A stretch of 64,000 bases of DNA from JAWLHU01 sp041690255 (GCA_041690255.1 JAWLHU010000006.1:248001-312000), one strand, 5' to 3'; counted from the stretch's first letter, positions 10,276 through 18,787 are shown. Program-made: numbers and translations. The notes: generated from the letters alone by a model not told the origin.

Positions 10276-10663
10276 GTTGCGCTTGCGGCGCAGAGTATGG
10301 CAGGCTGGAGTTCGGTATTTCACCGCGGCGGGGTGGAAGACCCTCACGGGGCGATCCTTGCCGGGGTCTCCGGACCTCATTTTTCCGAGAGCAAGGGTCG
10401 CTGTCTTCGTCGACGGTTGCTTTTGGCACGGTTGTCCGGAGCACTATCAGGCTCCGGCGGAGAGAAGCGAGTTTTGGTCCAACAAGCTTATCGAAAACCG
10501 GGCAAGGGACGAACGAGTAGCAAACGAGCTACAGGTACAGGGCTGGACGGTGCTCAGAGTATGGGAGCATGATCTGAAGGCGGGTCGACTTGACGGCACA
10601 GTGCAGGAGATCCTTCAACTAGTCATGTCGCAAAGAGCAAGGGTGAGTCCTCGTGATTCCTGA
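10199..10663 (+). CDS. vsr: Very short patch repair (Vsr-type) DNA mismatch endonuclease
   Basis: Vsr nicks next to the T of T:G mismatches created by deamination of 5-methylcytosine. The family signatures are present: RSRNMAAVRSRNTKPE at the N-terminus, LPGSPDLIF with the catalytic Asp, VFVDGCFWHGCP (metal and zinc region), FWSNKL, and VLRVWEHDL near the end. At 154 residues it matches the E. coli protein (156). The TTG start at 10199 lies right after a GAGAAGGGGGG ribosome site and inside the 3' end of dcm, so translation is probably coupled. Pairing with dcm matches the E. coli dcm-vsr arrangement. Confidence 0.93.
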   Translation: MRADVKTPEERSRNMAAVRSRNTKPELRLRRRVWQAGVRYFTAAGWKTLTGRSLPGSPDLIFPRARVAVFVDGCFWHGCPEHYQAPAERSEFWSNKLIENRARDERVANELQVQGWTVLRVWEHDLKAGRLDGTVQEILQLVMSQRARVSPRDS

Positions 10664-10692
10664 GGAGCAAAGGGTCTGCTCGATACCGTAAT

Positions 10693-10725
10693 AAGCGCCT
10701 CCCCGGCAGATGTGGGGAGGCGCTT
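10693..10725 (+). terminator. Strong terminator-like hairpin after vsr
   Basis: A 12-bp perfect stem, AAGCGCCTCCCC (10693-10704) with GGGGAGGCGCTT (10714-10725), closes the dcm-vsr unit. It lies 30 bases after the vsr stop. Confidence 0.75.
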
Positions 10726-10865
10726 GTCCATAACCCGTATTGACACGTTGTTCTCACTGGACCGACTGCAGTTGTTCGAGAGTCTCCTTAAACTCTTTGT
10801 CACAGGTCGGTACCGTTGGACCCTCTCTTTTTGTCGCTCCCAACTGTGTTTGGTCAAGAAAGAGT

Positions 10866-10887
10866 GGCTCTTCGCCAAAGTACGTGC
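10866..10887 (+). repeat. Left terminal inverted repeat of the ISL3 element
   Basis: It starts GGCTCTTCGCC and matches the reverse complement of 13023-13044 over all 22 bases; homology stops immediately outside. Confidence 0.9.
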
Positions 10888-10947
10888 ACATGTGATCTTA
10901 TCATTGAAGACGATGGCAGCCGTTGATACACTTGGGTTAGCCAGGCA

Positions 10948-12586
10948 ATGGAAAGGGATGTATGCCCCGTGTTGCCAGTGGATGTACCTGGGTGTCGTGT
11001 CCTCGGTGTTAAGTCACGTGAAACGGATCTACTGGTTATCGCTAAAGGCACAGCAAGCCAGCAGGCGTGCCCGGCATGTGGTCACGCGAGTGATCTCGTG
11101 CATAGCTGGTGTCTGCGCCAACCACGGGATCTTCCGGTACAGTGCAAACCTGTACGGCTTGTGATCATCGCTCGGCGCTGGCGGTGTGCGAACCAGGGCT
11201 GCCCTCGGAAAACCTTCAGCGAAGAGTTCAGGGGCCTCCTGAAGCCTCATGCACGCCGGACCGAACGAAGTGGCCGAGATCATGCGGCACCTGATTCTGT
11301 CCGTAAGCAGCACTGTGGGCGCTCAACTTGCTCAGGTCATGGGTCTTGAGGTGAGCCGACCGACACTTCTGCGCGTCGTGGACGACGGGCCTGCACAGGC
11401 TCCGACGCTGCGTGTGCTGGGTATCGGCGACTTTGCACTCAGGAAGGGGCGGGTCTACGGTACGATCCTGTATGATCTGGAGAAGGGCAAACCGGTCGAC
11501 ATCCTGACCGGTCGAACGAAACAAGATGTGCTGGGGTGGTTGCAAGACCCCCCGGGCATTGAAATCGCCGCTCGGGATCGGGCGTCCTCCTATGCCAATG
11601 CCCTAAGCATCGGGGCTCCCGATGCGATTCAGGTAGCTGACCGCTTTCACCTTGTCAAGAACCTGGGCGCTGCCTTAAAGAAAGTCGTTGACCGGCAGTC
11701 GTGGGCCCTTCCGGAGCCTGCGCCACTGCCGGTTCGTGTTGGCGAACCAGAACCAGTTACCGAACCCGAACCTGCTCCCGCCACCCTACCTTCGAAACGG
11801 GTCAGTCGGGCCGAGCAGAAGCGGACCGCTGCTGCAGAGCTGCTTGCGCGTAGATATGAGGCAGTAAAGCAGCTTCATGCAGGTGGCATGTCAACGCGGC
11901 AGATTCGGAAGGTGACGGGCCTCACCCGAAACACAATCCGGAAGTATCTGGCGTCCGACAAAGTCCTAACGCCGGCAGAGCGTCGCCAGGTCCCGTCCAT
12001 GTTGGACTCCTTTACGCACTATCTCAGAGAGCGCTGGCAATCAGGCTGTTACGATGTGGCTGTTCGATGAGATCATGCAGCAGGGCTATACAGGGTCGGT
12101 CGCCACTCTTCGGCGTCTACTCACGTCATGGCGAGCAGAGTCACGACGAGCCCATCGGCAAGTCAGCGGCCGAGTCCGGCGCAAGGAAGGCAACCGCCCC
12201 GCCAAGATGACCTGGAAAGAGGTGCGGTGGGCGGTGGTCTGCCCACCCGAGCACTTGAACGCCGATCAGCAGCATCTGCTCAGAGAGTTTTTGCCCCTGC
12301 ACCCCCAACTGAGCCTTGCCCGCGATCTGGTTGCCCGGTTCCGCGGTATGCTCAAGGAGCAGGACACTGCCGCGCTTGCCGATGCGGCCCAGAGCGGCCT
12401 TGCTCCCTTTGAACGGTTGGCCCGAACCCTGAAGGCAGACCGCTCAGCCGTTCTCGCCGCAATTGAGTTGCCGTGGAGCACCGGTCCGGCAGAAGGGCAG
12501 ATTACCCGGATAAAGCTACTCAAGCGGACAGGCTACAGAGGGCGAGCCTGGCACTTCTCCGTGCGAGAATCCTCGGCTCTGCATAG
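10948..12586 (+). pseudogene. ISL3-family transposase, broken by three frameshifts
   Basis: Part one (10948 to about 11265) carries the zinc-binding N-terminus: CPACGHASDLVHSW and CANQGCPRKTF. Part two (about 11249-12070) has the DDE core, with GIGDFALRKGRVYGT, RDRASSYA and QVADRFHLVKNL, plus an HTH-like segment (MSTRQIRKVTGLTRNTIRKY). Part three (12054 onward) has WSTGPAEGQITRIKLLKR. The true C-terminus (RASLALLRARILGSA, stop at 12584-12586) is in yet another frame. Two junctions shift +1 and one shifts -1, so a single programmed frameshift cannot explain the pattern. A transposase of about 540 residues would result if all were repaired. Confidence 0.88.
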
Positions 12587-12642
12587 AGGCGAAATCGGCC
12601 ACCGGCAGGAACTGCCCGGTGCGACCTGGCGTAGGAGGGGTC

Positions 12643-12996
12643 ATGATGCTGCTGCCCGAAGATGTTCAGACCCAGGCCTCACTACTGCTCTTTGCGTTCT
12701 GCCAAATGCGAGTTCCCGACAGCATCAAGGATGAACACCGGTTAGCCTTCCGGATTCGGACCAATACGGTCACGCTCGATGAGTGCACGGGGCCTTGGCA
12801 GCCGCGGTTCCCGAAGTCCAGCCGCAGGCCTGCTGCTCAGTTCCGTTACGACTCTGACAGCAGGGAATGGACCTTGTACTGGGCCGATAGACACTAACTC
12901 TGGCACCTCTACGACGACGCCGAGCCAACACCTCAGCTGGCCAAACTCGTTGCCGAGGTTCATGCCGATCCGAGCGGGGTCTTCTTTTCGGAATGA
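12643..12996 (+). pseudogene. DUF3024-like passenger gene of the ISL3 element, with a nonsense codon
   Basis: The ATG at 12643 follows a strong AGGAGGGG site. The reading frame is 117 codons long but has TAA at 12895-12897. Translation on both sides of the stop fits DUF3024 (REWTLYWADR, then WHLYDD, LAKLVAEVHADP and GVFF), a small family often carried next to ISL3 transposases. Function unknown. The nonsense codon agrees with decay of the whole element. Confidence 0.7.
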
Positions 12997-13022
12997 ATCG
13001 GCGCACCTGTACGGCGACTTCA

Positions 13023-13044
13023 GCACGTACTTTGGCGAAGAGCC
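13023..13044 (-). repeat. Right terminal inverted repeat of the ISL3 element
   Basis: Perfect 22-bp inverted copy of 10866-10887. It ends 131 bases before the McrB-like start codon. Confidence 0.9.
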
Positions 13045-13175
13045 CCCCTTGAATGTTATCAAACACAGTTGGACATGCTCCATGAGACAGGATGTTTCAA
13101 TATGGTAATAGAACAATCCTGAAGCCTGTATCAGTACATAGGCGGCATGCTACGCGTTATGCAGGAGGGTACGAA

Positions 13176-15059
13176 GTGGATAGGACAAGTATCAGCGCGG
13201 GGTTGGAGCAGATCATGGAAAGAGGTCCTCAGGTTATTACCCCTGGGGCGCCCGCTAGAGACCAGGAGCTGATCGAGACCTTCCGCCAGCTAAAGGCCGC
13301 CCTTTCCGAATCTCCACCGGTTCGGCAAAGGCCCGAATTACTCGTGAAGTGGTCAGCCGGAAAGGGACGCTGGAGTAAGGTCCCGTGGGTTGCGATCATG
13401 GATGAGAGGGAGACAACCTCCACCAGAAGCGGGGTCTATTGCGTCTTGCTCTTCCGCCAAGACATGAGCGCTGTGTATCTCACCTTTGCTCAAGGGGTCA
13501 CCGAACCCAAGGAGAGGCTTGGTAACTACGAGGGGGTTGAGTGGGTCCGCCGGCGGGCCAAAGGCCTACGGAGACTCTGCCCAGCGCTTCGGGAGGCCGG
13601 TTTTACACTTGACCAGCGCATCGACCTGCACACCGACGAAGGGCTCGGAAAGGACTACGAAGCCTCCACCGTTGCTTACAAGCTGTACGCCAAGAACGCT
13701 GTACCCTGCGACGAACAGATCCTCTCCGACATCGAAGCGGTGCTTCGGATTTATGACATCTACCTGGAGAAGCCGTCGGTAGCGGAAGTAGAAGCGGAAC
13801 CAGAACCGGAACCGGAAGCCCCTGCCGTCGGACCGGAAATCCTCGACGACCCGGTTCCACCACCGTCCACCTACATAGAACCCATCCGCGACCTTGCCGC
13901 CGTCGCCACCCAGTTCAGCCTGGCCCTCACTACCAGTCATATCCACTACGGCGCAAAGCACGACCAGCTTGTCCGCGCCTTCATCGCCGCACTGGCCACC
14001 AAGCGTTTCGCCATCCTTACCGGTCAGGCGGGTTCCGGCAAGACCCAGATTGCCATTCACTTTGGCGAGTGGCTGGGTGACCAGCCTCACGACCGGCGCG
14101 CCATGCTCGTCCCCATTCGCCCGGACTGGACCGGCCCCGAGCCGCTCCTTGGCTACGAGGACGCCCTGCAGCTCCGGGCCAGGGATGGCCGGCCTTCCTG
14201 GCATGTCCCCGACGTCCTGAAGTTCCTGCTCAGGGCGGCCCGTGACCCAGAGAACCCGTATCTTCTGATCCTCGATGAGATGAACCTCGCACACGTCGAG
14301 CGCTACTTCGCCGACATCCTCTCGGGGATTGAATCGGACCAGCCAGTCCTGCCAAACCTGCGCCAGGAGCAGGACGGGGTTGAGAAGCTCTGGCGGGTCG
14401 ACCCCGGACTCGAGCGTATTCCCTTTCCTCGCAACCTGTTTGTGGTTGGGACCGTCAACGTGGATGAAACCACCTACATGTTCTCGCCGAAGGTTCTCGA
14501 CCGTGCGAATACCTTCGAGTTCAGGGTGGAGTCCGACGACCTCCAGTTCGGGACGCAGAAGCCGTTTCCGTGCCAACCGGGCGATCCGGGCTATGTCCGT
14601 GGCTTCCTGGCGATCGCCATGGATCACCAGTGGCAGTTCGATCACCAGCCCCAGGAGATCGAAGCCTATGGTGGGCACATGAAGAGGCTGCACCGCCTCC
14701 TTCAGGAGGGCGGGTTCGAGTTCGGGCACCGGGTCTTTTATGAAGCACTTCGCTTTGCTTCCATGCTTCAGTCGGCCGGCACACCGGAGATGGAGGTGGC
14801 CCTGGACCGGCAGGTCCTGCAGAAGATCCTGCCAAGGCTGCACGGGACCCGGCGACAGTTGGAGCCGCTCCTTTGCGCCCTCGGCCGCTTCTGCCTTGAC
14901 CTAACGTACGAGGAGGGCTCGGTGGAATCGGGCAAGGCGACGGAGTTCAACCCACTGACCAAGGACCCGCAGGAGGCGCGCCTCCGGCTCTCCTTCGACA
15001 AGGTGAAGCGGATGACCCGGAGCCTGCGCGTCAACCAGTTCACAAGCTTTACGGAGTAG
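13176..15059 (+). CDS. McrB-like GTPase subunit of a type IV restriction system, MrcB_N domain at the N-terminus
   Basis: This 627-residue protein uses GTG 13176, because AGGAGGG lies 7 bases upstream; the open frame extends further back but without a good site. Residues about 30-195 match the MrcB_N (DUF3578) domain. An acidic Glu/Pro linker follows (about 200-225), then an AAA+ module with Walker A GQAGSGKT (about 283), Walker B LILDEMNLAHVE (about 364) and the McrB signature GTVNVDETTYMFSPKVLDRA (about 427). In the family this motor loads on methylated or otherwise modified DNA and drives a partner nuclease. The stop codon is only 3 bases before the nuclease gene, so the two form an operon. 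Confidence 0.88.
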   Translation: MDRTSISAGLEQIMERGPQVITPGAPARDQELIETFRQLKAALSESPPVRQRPELLVKWSAGKGRWSKVPWVAIMDERETTSTRSGVYCVLLFRQDMSAVYLTFAQGVTEPKERLGNYEGVEWVRRRAKGLRRLCPALREAGFTLDQRIDLHTDEGLGKDYEASTVAYKLYAKNAVPCDEQILSDIEAVLRIYDIYLEKPSVAEVEAEPEPEPEAPAVGPEILDDPVPPPSTYIEPIRDLAAVATQFSLALTTSHIHYGAKHDQLVRAFIAALATKRFAILTGQAGSGKTQIAIHFGEWLGDQPHDRRAMLVPIRPDWTGPEPLLGYEDALQLRARDGRPSWHVPDVLKFLLRAARDPENPYLLILDEMNLAHVERYFADILSGIESDQPVLPNLRQEQDGVEKLWRVDPGLERIPFPRNLFVVGTVNVDETTYMFSPKVLDRANTFEFRVESDDLQFGTQKPFPCQPGDPGYVRGFLAIAMDHQWQFDHQPQEIEAYGGHMKRLHRLLQEGGFEFGHRVFYEALRFASMLQSAGTPEMEVALDRQVLQKILPRLHGTRRQLEPLLCALGRFCLDLTYEEGSVESGKATEFNPLTKDPQEARLRLSFDKVKRMTRSLRVNQFTSFTE

Positions 15060-15062
15060 GCC

Positions 15063-17327
15063 ATGGGTGCTACCTCTGAGGTAAAGCTCCCTATCGTGGA
15101 CAGCGAGGGACGGGAACGCGGGACACTCTCCATCCGCCTTCTGCCCAACCGGGAGGCCCAGACGCTCCTTGACCTGCGGCTGGATCCAGACCGCCCCCGC
15201 GACCTGGATCCGGTCCAGTTGATGGAGGGGCAGGAGTATCGGTTCACCTTCTCGGATCTCCCGCCCGAGGGGAAAGTCGCGGTGGAGCCGGCTGAGTTGT
15301 TCTATCCCGACCAGGAAGATGGTCGCAGCGGACGCCTCCGCACGGGGTTGTACACCGGCACCGTGCCGGTCCGGGTCTTCCTGGATCAGCAGGAGTTGGG
15401 ACGGCTCTCGTTTGAGGTCCGGTCCCGCAAACTCGATTATCTCCGCCACTATCAGTGGATGCTGGGCGACATCGCCGAGCGGTTGACCGAGGCCCTCATG
15501 GAGCGATTTGCGCCTGCCGAACGCCGCTTTGCTCTCGATGAGACGAAGGACGCCAAGACACTCTACCAGCGTTTCGCCTTTCTCAAGCACCTGCTTTCTG
15601 GCGATGCCTTCGAGGCGGCCATGCACCGGATCCTCGCCAGCCCGCACCGGCTCTGGATTGATCACATCGAAGAGCGCCCGCCGGGAATGGGTGCACCGGC
15701 CGGGTCCGGTATCGGCCGCCAGGTAGCATCCTCTCCTGGTCCCCGGATTCCCTGGCAGGGAGGCGTAGTCCCCTACATGCCGAGTCGGATGCAGGTCCGG
15801 AGAACCGAGGAGACCCAGGATACGCCTGAGAACCGCTTTGTCCGATTCGCCCTCACCTACTGGCGGGACATCGTGGCGGATGTGGGGAGCGCCCTCGCAG
15901 CCAGCGACGACGAGTCGGGGACGCTTACCCGTGGCCGGCGTGAGGTCGCCGCCGTCGTGGAGCGGCTGGATGAGCTGCTCTCGGACAAGCTCTTCCGGGA
16001 GGTTGGGCCGATGCGCCATCTGCCCGCCGAGAGCCAGATTCTCCAAAAGCGGGTGGGCTACCGGGAGATCTTCCGCGCCTTCGTCCAGTTCGAGGCGGCC
16101 GCCGCTATGGAGTGGAATGGGGGCGAGGATGTCTACAGCGCCGGTCAGCGAAATGTGGCCACGCTCTACGAGTATTGGGTATTCCTGCAACTCTCGCACC
16201 TGATCGGCTCGATCGCTAACGAAGGGTTTACGGAGAAGAGCCTCTTTAAGGTTCAAGCGGGTGGGTTAACCTTCGCCCTGAAACAAGGCCGGCAACGACT
16301 AGTGACCGGCGTCGCCTCACGGCATGGCCGGCGGATACGATTGGAGCTCTGGTACAACCGCCGCTTTGGCAGTGGGAATGGCACGGTGTGGACCCTACCG
16401 ATGCACCCTGACGTCTCGTTGCGCATCCGCCCGGAGGTGGGGGCGCCTGCCCCCTTTGAGGAGATCTGGCTCCACTTCGACGCCAAGTACCGGATCGAGG
16501 GGTTGCAGGAGATCTTCAATCCGGAGCCGAACGACCAACACCAAGCCGGTTTGCCCGAAACGGCAGGGGCGGCCCGCCGGGATGACCTGCTCAAGATGCA
16601 CGCCTACCGCGATGCGATCAGGCGCTCCGCCGGCGCCTATATCCTCTACCCCGGGTTCAAACAACGCCAGTTCACCATGTACCACGAGCTTCTGCCCGGC
16701 CTAGGTGCCTTCGCCTTGCGTCCATCGGAGGAGGGTGCAGCAGAAGGGATCGGCGCCCTGCGACAGTTCCTGGAGGATGTGCTGGATCACGTCGCTTCCC
16801 AGGCGACCCAGCATGAGCGGGAGCGCTGGTGGGTGCGTGAAGTGCATGCCGATCAGTATTGGGTGACCGCACCGGTTCCTGCGGCGCCATTTCTCCAGCG
16901 GCCGCCGGCCGATACGGTCGTCCTGTTGGGATACTTCAAAAACCAGCGGCAACTCAACTGGATCCATACCCATCGTTTGTACAACGTACGAGCGGACAAC
17001 CGAACGGGGAGCGTCCAACTAGAGTCCAGGGAGTTGTCGGCTGAACTCCTCGTGCTATACAACCCCTGGATGGGGATTGTTGAGCTCTGGAGGACCCATG
17101 GGACACCGATCCTTCAATCGGGAACGCAAATGCGAGAGCGGGGCTATCCAGAGCCTCACGGACGGCTCTACTACTGCCTGCAAATGAGCCCTATCCCTGA
17201 GGACGAGTGGCCCAAAGGACTGACCGCCGAGCGAGTGGAGAGACTCGTGAAGCGGACCCGCCGAGATCAATACCTCCGTGCTCCGACAGCCGTCTCATGG
17301 CTGGCTCTAGTCCGATCGGATGCCTAA
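15063..17327 (+). CDS. McrC-like nuclease, DUF2357 family, with a C-terminal reader-like domain
   Basis: A 754-residue protein. The N-terminal half is DUF2357-like (beta-rich, then ENRFVRFALTYW). The nuclease core has the PD-(D/E)XK elements: IRLELWYN, then FDAKYRIEG (about residue 472), then the helix DDLLKMHAYRDAI and AYILYPG. The last about 130 residues begin TVVLLGYFKNQRQLNWIHTHRLYNVR and form a separate compact domain that recalls EVE/PUA-type modified-base readers; that likeness is tentative. As the partner of the McrB-like ATPase it should cleave modified DNA. A terminator hairpin follows 7 bases after the stop. Confidence 0.83.
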   Translation: MGATSEVKLPIVDSEGRERGTLSIRLLPNREAQTLLDLRLDPDRPRDLDPVQLMEGQEYRFTFSDLPPEGKVAVEPAELFYPDQEDGRSGRLRTGLYTGTVPVRVFLDQQELGRLSFEVRSRKLDYLRHYQWMLGDIAERLTEALMERFAPAERRFALDETKDAKTLYQRFAFLKHLLSGDAFEAAMHRILASPHRLWIDHIEERPPGMGAPAGSGIGRQVASSPGPRIPWQGGVVPYMPSRMQVRRTEETQDTPENRFVRFALTYWRDIVADVGSALAASDDESGTLTRGRREVAAVVERLDELLSDKLFREVGPMRHLPAESQILQKRVGYREIFRAFVQFEAAAAMEWNGGEDVYSAGQRNVATLYEYWVFLQLSHLIGSIANEGFTEKSLFKVQAGGLTFALKQGRQRLVTGVASRHGRRIRLELWYNRRFGSGNGTVWTLPMHPDVSLRIRPEVGAPAPFEEIWLHFDAKYRIEGLQEIFNPEPNDQHQAGLPETAGAARRDDLLKMHAYRDAIRRSAGAYILYPGFKQRQFTMYHELLPGLGAFALRPSEEGAAEGIGALRQFLEDVLDHVASQATQHERERWWVREVHADQYWVTAPVPAAPFLQRPPADTVVLLGYFKNQRQLNWIHTHRLYNVRADNRTGSVQLESRELSAELLVLYNPWMGIVELWRTHGTPILQSGTQMRERGYPEPHGRLYYCLQMSPIPEDEWPKGLTAERVERLVKRTRRDQYLRAPTAVSWLALVRSDA

Positions 17328-17333
17328 ACGAAT

Positions 17334-17366
17334 GGCTGCCCTCCATCCTGGAGAGCAGCCCTTTTT
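17334..17366 (+). terminator. Rho-independent terminator of the McrBC-like operon
   Basis: GGCTGCCCTCCA (17334-17345) pairs with TGGAGAGCAGCC (17349-17360) with one mismatch, followed by CTTTTTCC. Confidence 0.8.
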
Positions 17367-17557
17367 CCTACCCGACAAACACCTCCACCTGCAGCCCATC
17401 CGCTGGCGCCCAGCGGCCAGCAGGACGAGGATCGTCCCGTAACGGCCCGACGCCGCCCAGGTGGTCAGCGCCTTACGCAGCCGGACCACAAGGGCGAGGA
17501 CCTTGGGCCAAGGCATCCCGCCGGCGGCGCCCTGTACGGCCTCGTTCGCCTCGCACC

Positions 17558-17877
17558 GAGGCCCGAACCAGTCACGCCCAGTCGCACCGGGGCCCGAACC
17601 AGTCGCGCCCAGTCGCACCGGGGCCCTCAGCAGTCGCGCCCAGTCGCACCGGAGCCCGAACCAGTCGCGCCGGGGCCCGAACCAGTCGCGCCCAGTCGCA
17701 CCGGAGCCCGAACTAGTCGCACCCAGTCGCACCGGGCCCCGAACCAGTCGCGCCCAGTCGCGCCGGGGCCCGAACCAGTCGCACCCAGTCGCACCGGGGC
17801 CCGGACCAGTCGCGCCCAGTCGCACCGGGGCCCGAACCGGTCGCGCCCAGTCGCGCCGGGGCCCGAACCAGTCGCGA
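17558..17877. repeat. 31-bp tandem repeat (minisatellite), about 10.5 copies
   Basis: Nine full 31-bp units, one 21-bp unit (17651-17671) and one partial unit lie head to tail. Each unit has an 11-base GC-rich head (GGGGCCCGAAC) followed by two 10-base blocks of the form CAGTCGCRCC. The short unit lacks exactly one 10-base block, as expected of slippage. Since 31 is not divisible by 3, the long open frames over it on both strands are not conserved peptides. The preceding stretch, 17367-17557, holds no gene I can support. Confidence 0.9.
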
Positions 17878-17937
17878 GTTTTCGCACCCCCGCCCCCATC
17901 AAACTAGCAGCAATTCCAAAAAAGTCCAGCCGAGATA

Positions 17938-17966
17938 TTGCAACCCAGGTTCATCCATTGTAGAAT
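17938..17966 (+). promoter_or_regulatory. Sigma-70 (SigA)-type promoter upstream of the 213-residue gene
   Basis: TTGCAA (17938-17943), a 17-base spacer and TAGAAT (17961-17966) lie 59 bases before the start codon. It is set in an AT-rich patch that contrasts with the GC-rich repeat just before it. Confidence 0.65.
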
Positions 17967-18025
17967 ATGGGTACAGCTTCCTCATCCGCCAGGTTGTGGA
18001 GGTTGAAGAAGGGAGGAGTAGGATC

Positions 18026-18667
18026 ATGGCCAATGAACCGAAGGGTTCCGGACAGGATTCTCAGGGACAGGCTGGGCTCCCGAAGATCGGCTCCAATGCC
18101 CCGCTGAACCCCAAGCTCCGGATTAACGAGTACAACGCCCTCGATCTGAACACGGCCGAGAACGAACCGGGTTGTATGACGGAGGGCATCGGACGGTTTT
18201 CGTTTTACAGTGCGGTCCGCAAGGCTTTGGTTGAGGTGGCGGGGAAGCGCGGCATGGCCACCAATGAGGTGAAGTTTATCCGGGTGGCCAACCTGGAGGG
18301 CGAGCACCGGCTCTGGATCTACTCGACCGATGAGTCGGACCCCCAGCGGATTCCCCTGCGGTTCTACAAGAGCAAGATCGGTGTGACGCTCTCCAAGATC
18401 CTGAAGAAGTGGAAGCTCACCCTCCCCAGCGATGAGCGGCGCTGGTACGACGTCCTCCCGGACACACAGAACCAGAGCCCGGTCGGCCCGGCCCTCTATA
18501 TTGATCTGGACAGGCCCCGGGATATGAAGAAGATCTCTACCGAAAAGAAGGACGACACCACGCCCCAGCAGCCGACCCCGGGACAGCAGAGCGCCGCCGG
18601 CTCGGAGGCTTCGAAGACCGAGGCCCCAAAGGCCGAGCCGCCCAAGACGGACGAGAACCCGCAATAG
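18026..18667 (+). CDS. Uncharacterised 213-residue protein with disordered ends
   Basis: The ATG at 18026 follows GGGAGGAG; an earlier GTG in frame lacks a site. The first 30 residues (Gly, Ser, Gln rich) and the last 50 (Lys, Pro, Thr, Glu rich) look disordered. The middle, about residues 45-160, is a compact alpha/beta region (GRFSFYSAVRKALVEVAG, KFIRVANLEGEHRLWIY, KIGVTLSKILKKWKL, ALYIDLDRP). No signal peptide or membrane segment is present. I do not recognise the family. It has its own promoter and terminator, so it is probably monocistronic. Confidence 0.75.
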   Translation: MANEPKGSGQDSQGQAGLPKIGSNAPLNPKLRINEYNALDLNTAENEPGCMTEGIGRFSFYSAVRKALVEVAGKRGMATNEVKFIRVANLEGEHRLWIYSTDESDPQRIPLRFYKSKIGVTLSKILKKWKLTLPSDERRWYDVLPDTQNQSPVGPALYIDLDRPRDMKKISTEKKDDTTPQQPTPGQQSAAGSEASKTEAPKAEPPKTDENPQ

Positions 18668-18679
18668 GCTGCGGCACGA

Positions 18680-18702
18680 CCCCCATCCACGCCGGATGGG
18701 GG
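18680..18702 (+). terminator. Terminator hairpin CCCCCATCC/GGATGGGGG
   Basis: A 9-bp perfect stem (18680-18688, 18694-18702) with a 5-base loop lies 12 bases after the stop. The same stem recurs at 20728. Confidence 0.7.
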
Positions 18703-18787
18703 CTTCGCCTTACCTCCCGCCCACCGCACAAAGAGAGGAGACGGCCCCTCCCGCACCGAACCCTCCCTGGTAGAGGAGGGGTCCCCC

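Larger units (their letters stand above)
10866..13044 (+). mobile_element. ISL3-family insertion sequence, decayed, about 2.18 kb
   Basis: The element is bounded by perfect 22-bp inverted ends starting GGCTCTTCGCCAAAG, a typical ISL3 terminus. It encodes a frameshifted ISL3 transposase and a DUF3024 passenger with an internal stop. The 8 bases outside each end (GAAAGAGT left, CCCCTTGA right) do not match, so no target duplication is visible. It separates the dcm-vsr unit from the McrBC-like pair and is probably immobile. Confidence 0.88.

Noticed and set aside
1..10663. A complete DISARM system
   Set aside because: A helicase and a C5 methylase are present, but no DUF1998 (DrmB) or PLD-type (DrmC) protein is visible in this window.
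10712..11164. 150-residue plus-strand frame overlapping the start of the ISL3 element
   Set aside because: It crosses the insertion boundary and overlaps the transposase zinc-finger frame; no ribosome site or family resemblance.
10948..12586. Programmed ribosomal frameshift in the transposase
   Set aside because: There are three shifts of differing direction and no slippery heptamer is evident; decay explains it better.
17558..17877. CRISPR array
   Set aside because: Units are contiguous and all similar; there are no unique spacers of constant length and no cas genes.
17307..17907. Open frames on both strands through the 31-bp repeats (for example 17307-17825 minus)
   Set aside because: They exist because the GC-rich repeat lacks stop codons; the period of 31 shifts frame in each unit, so there is no conserved peptide.
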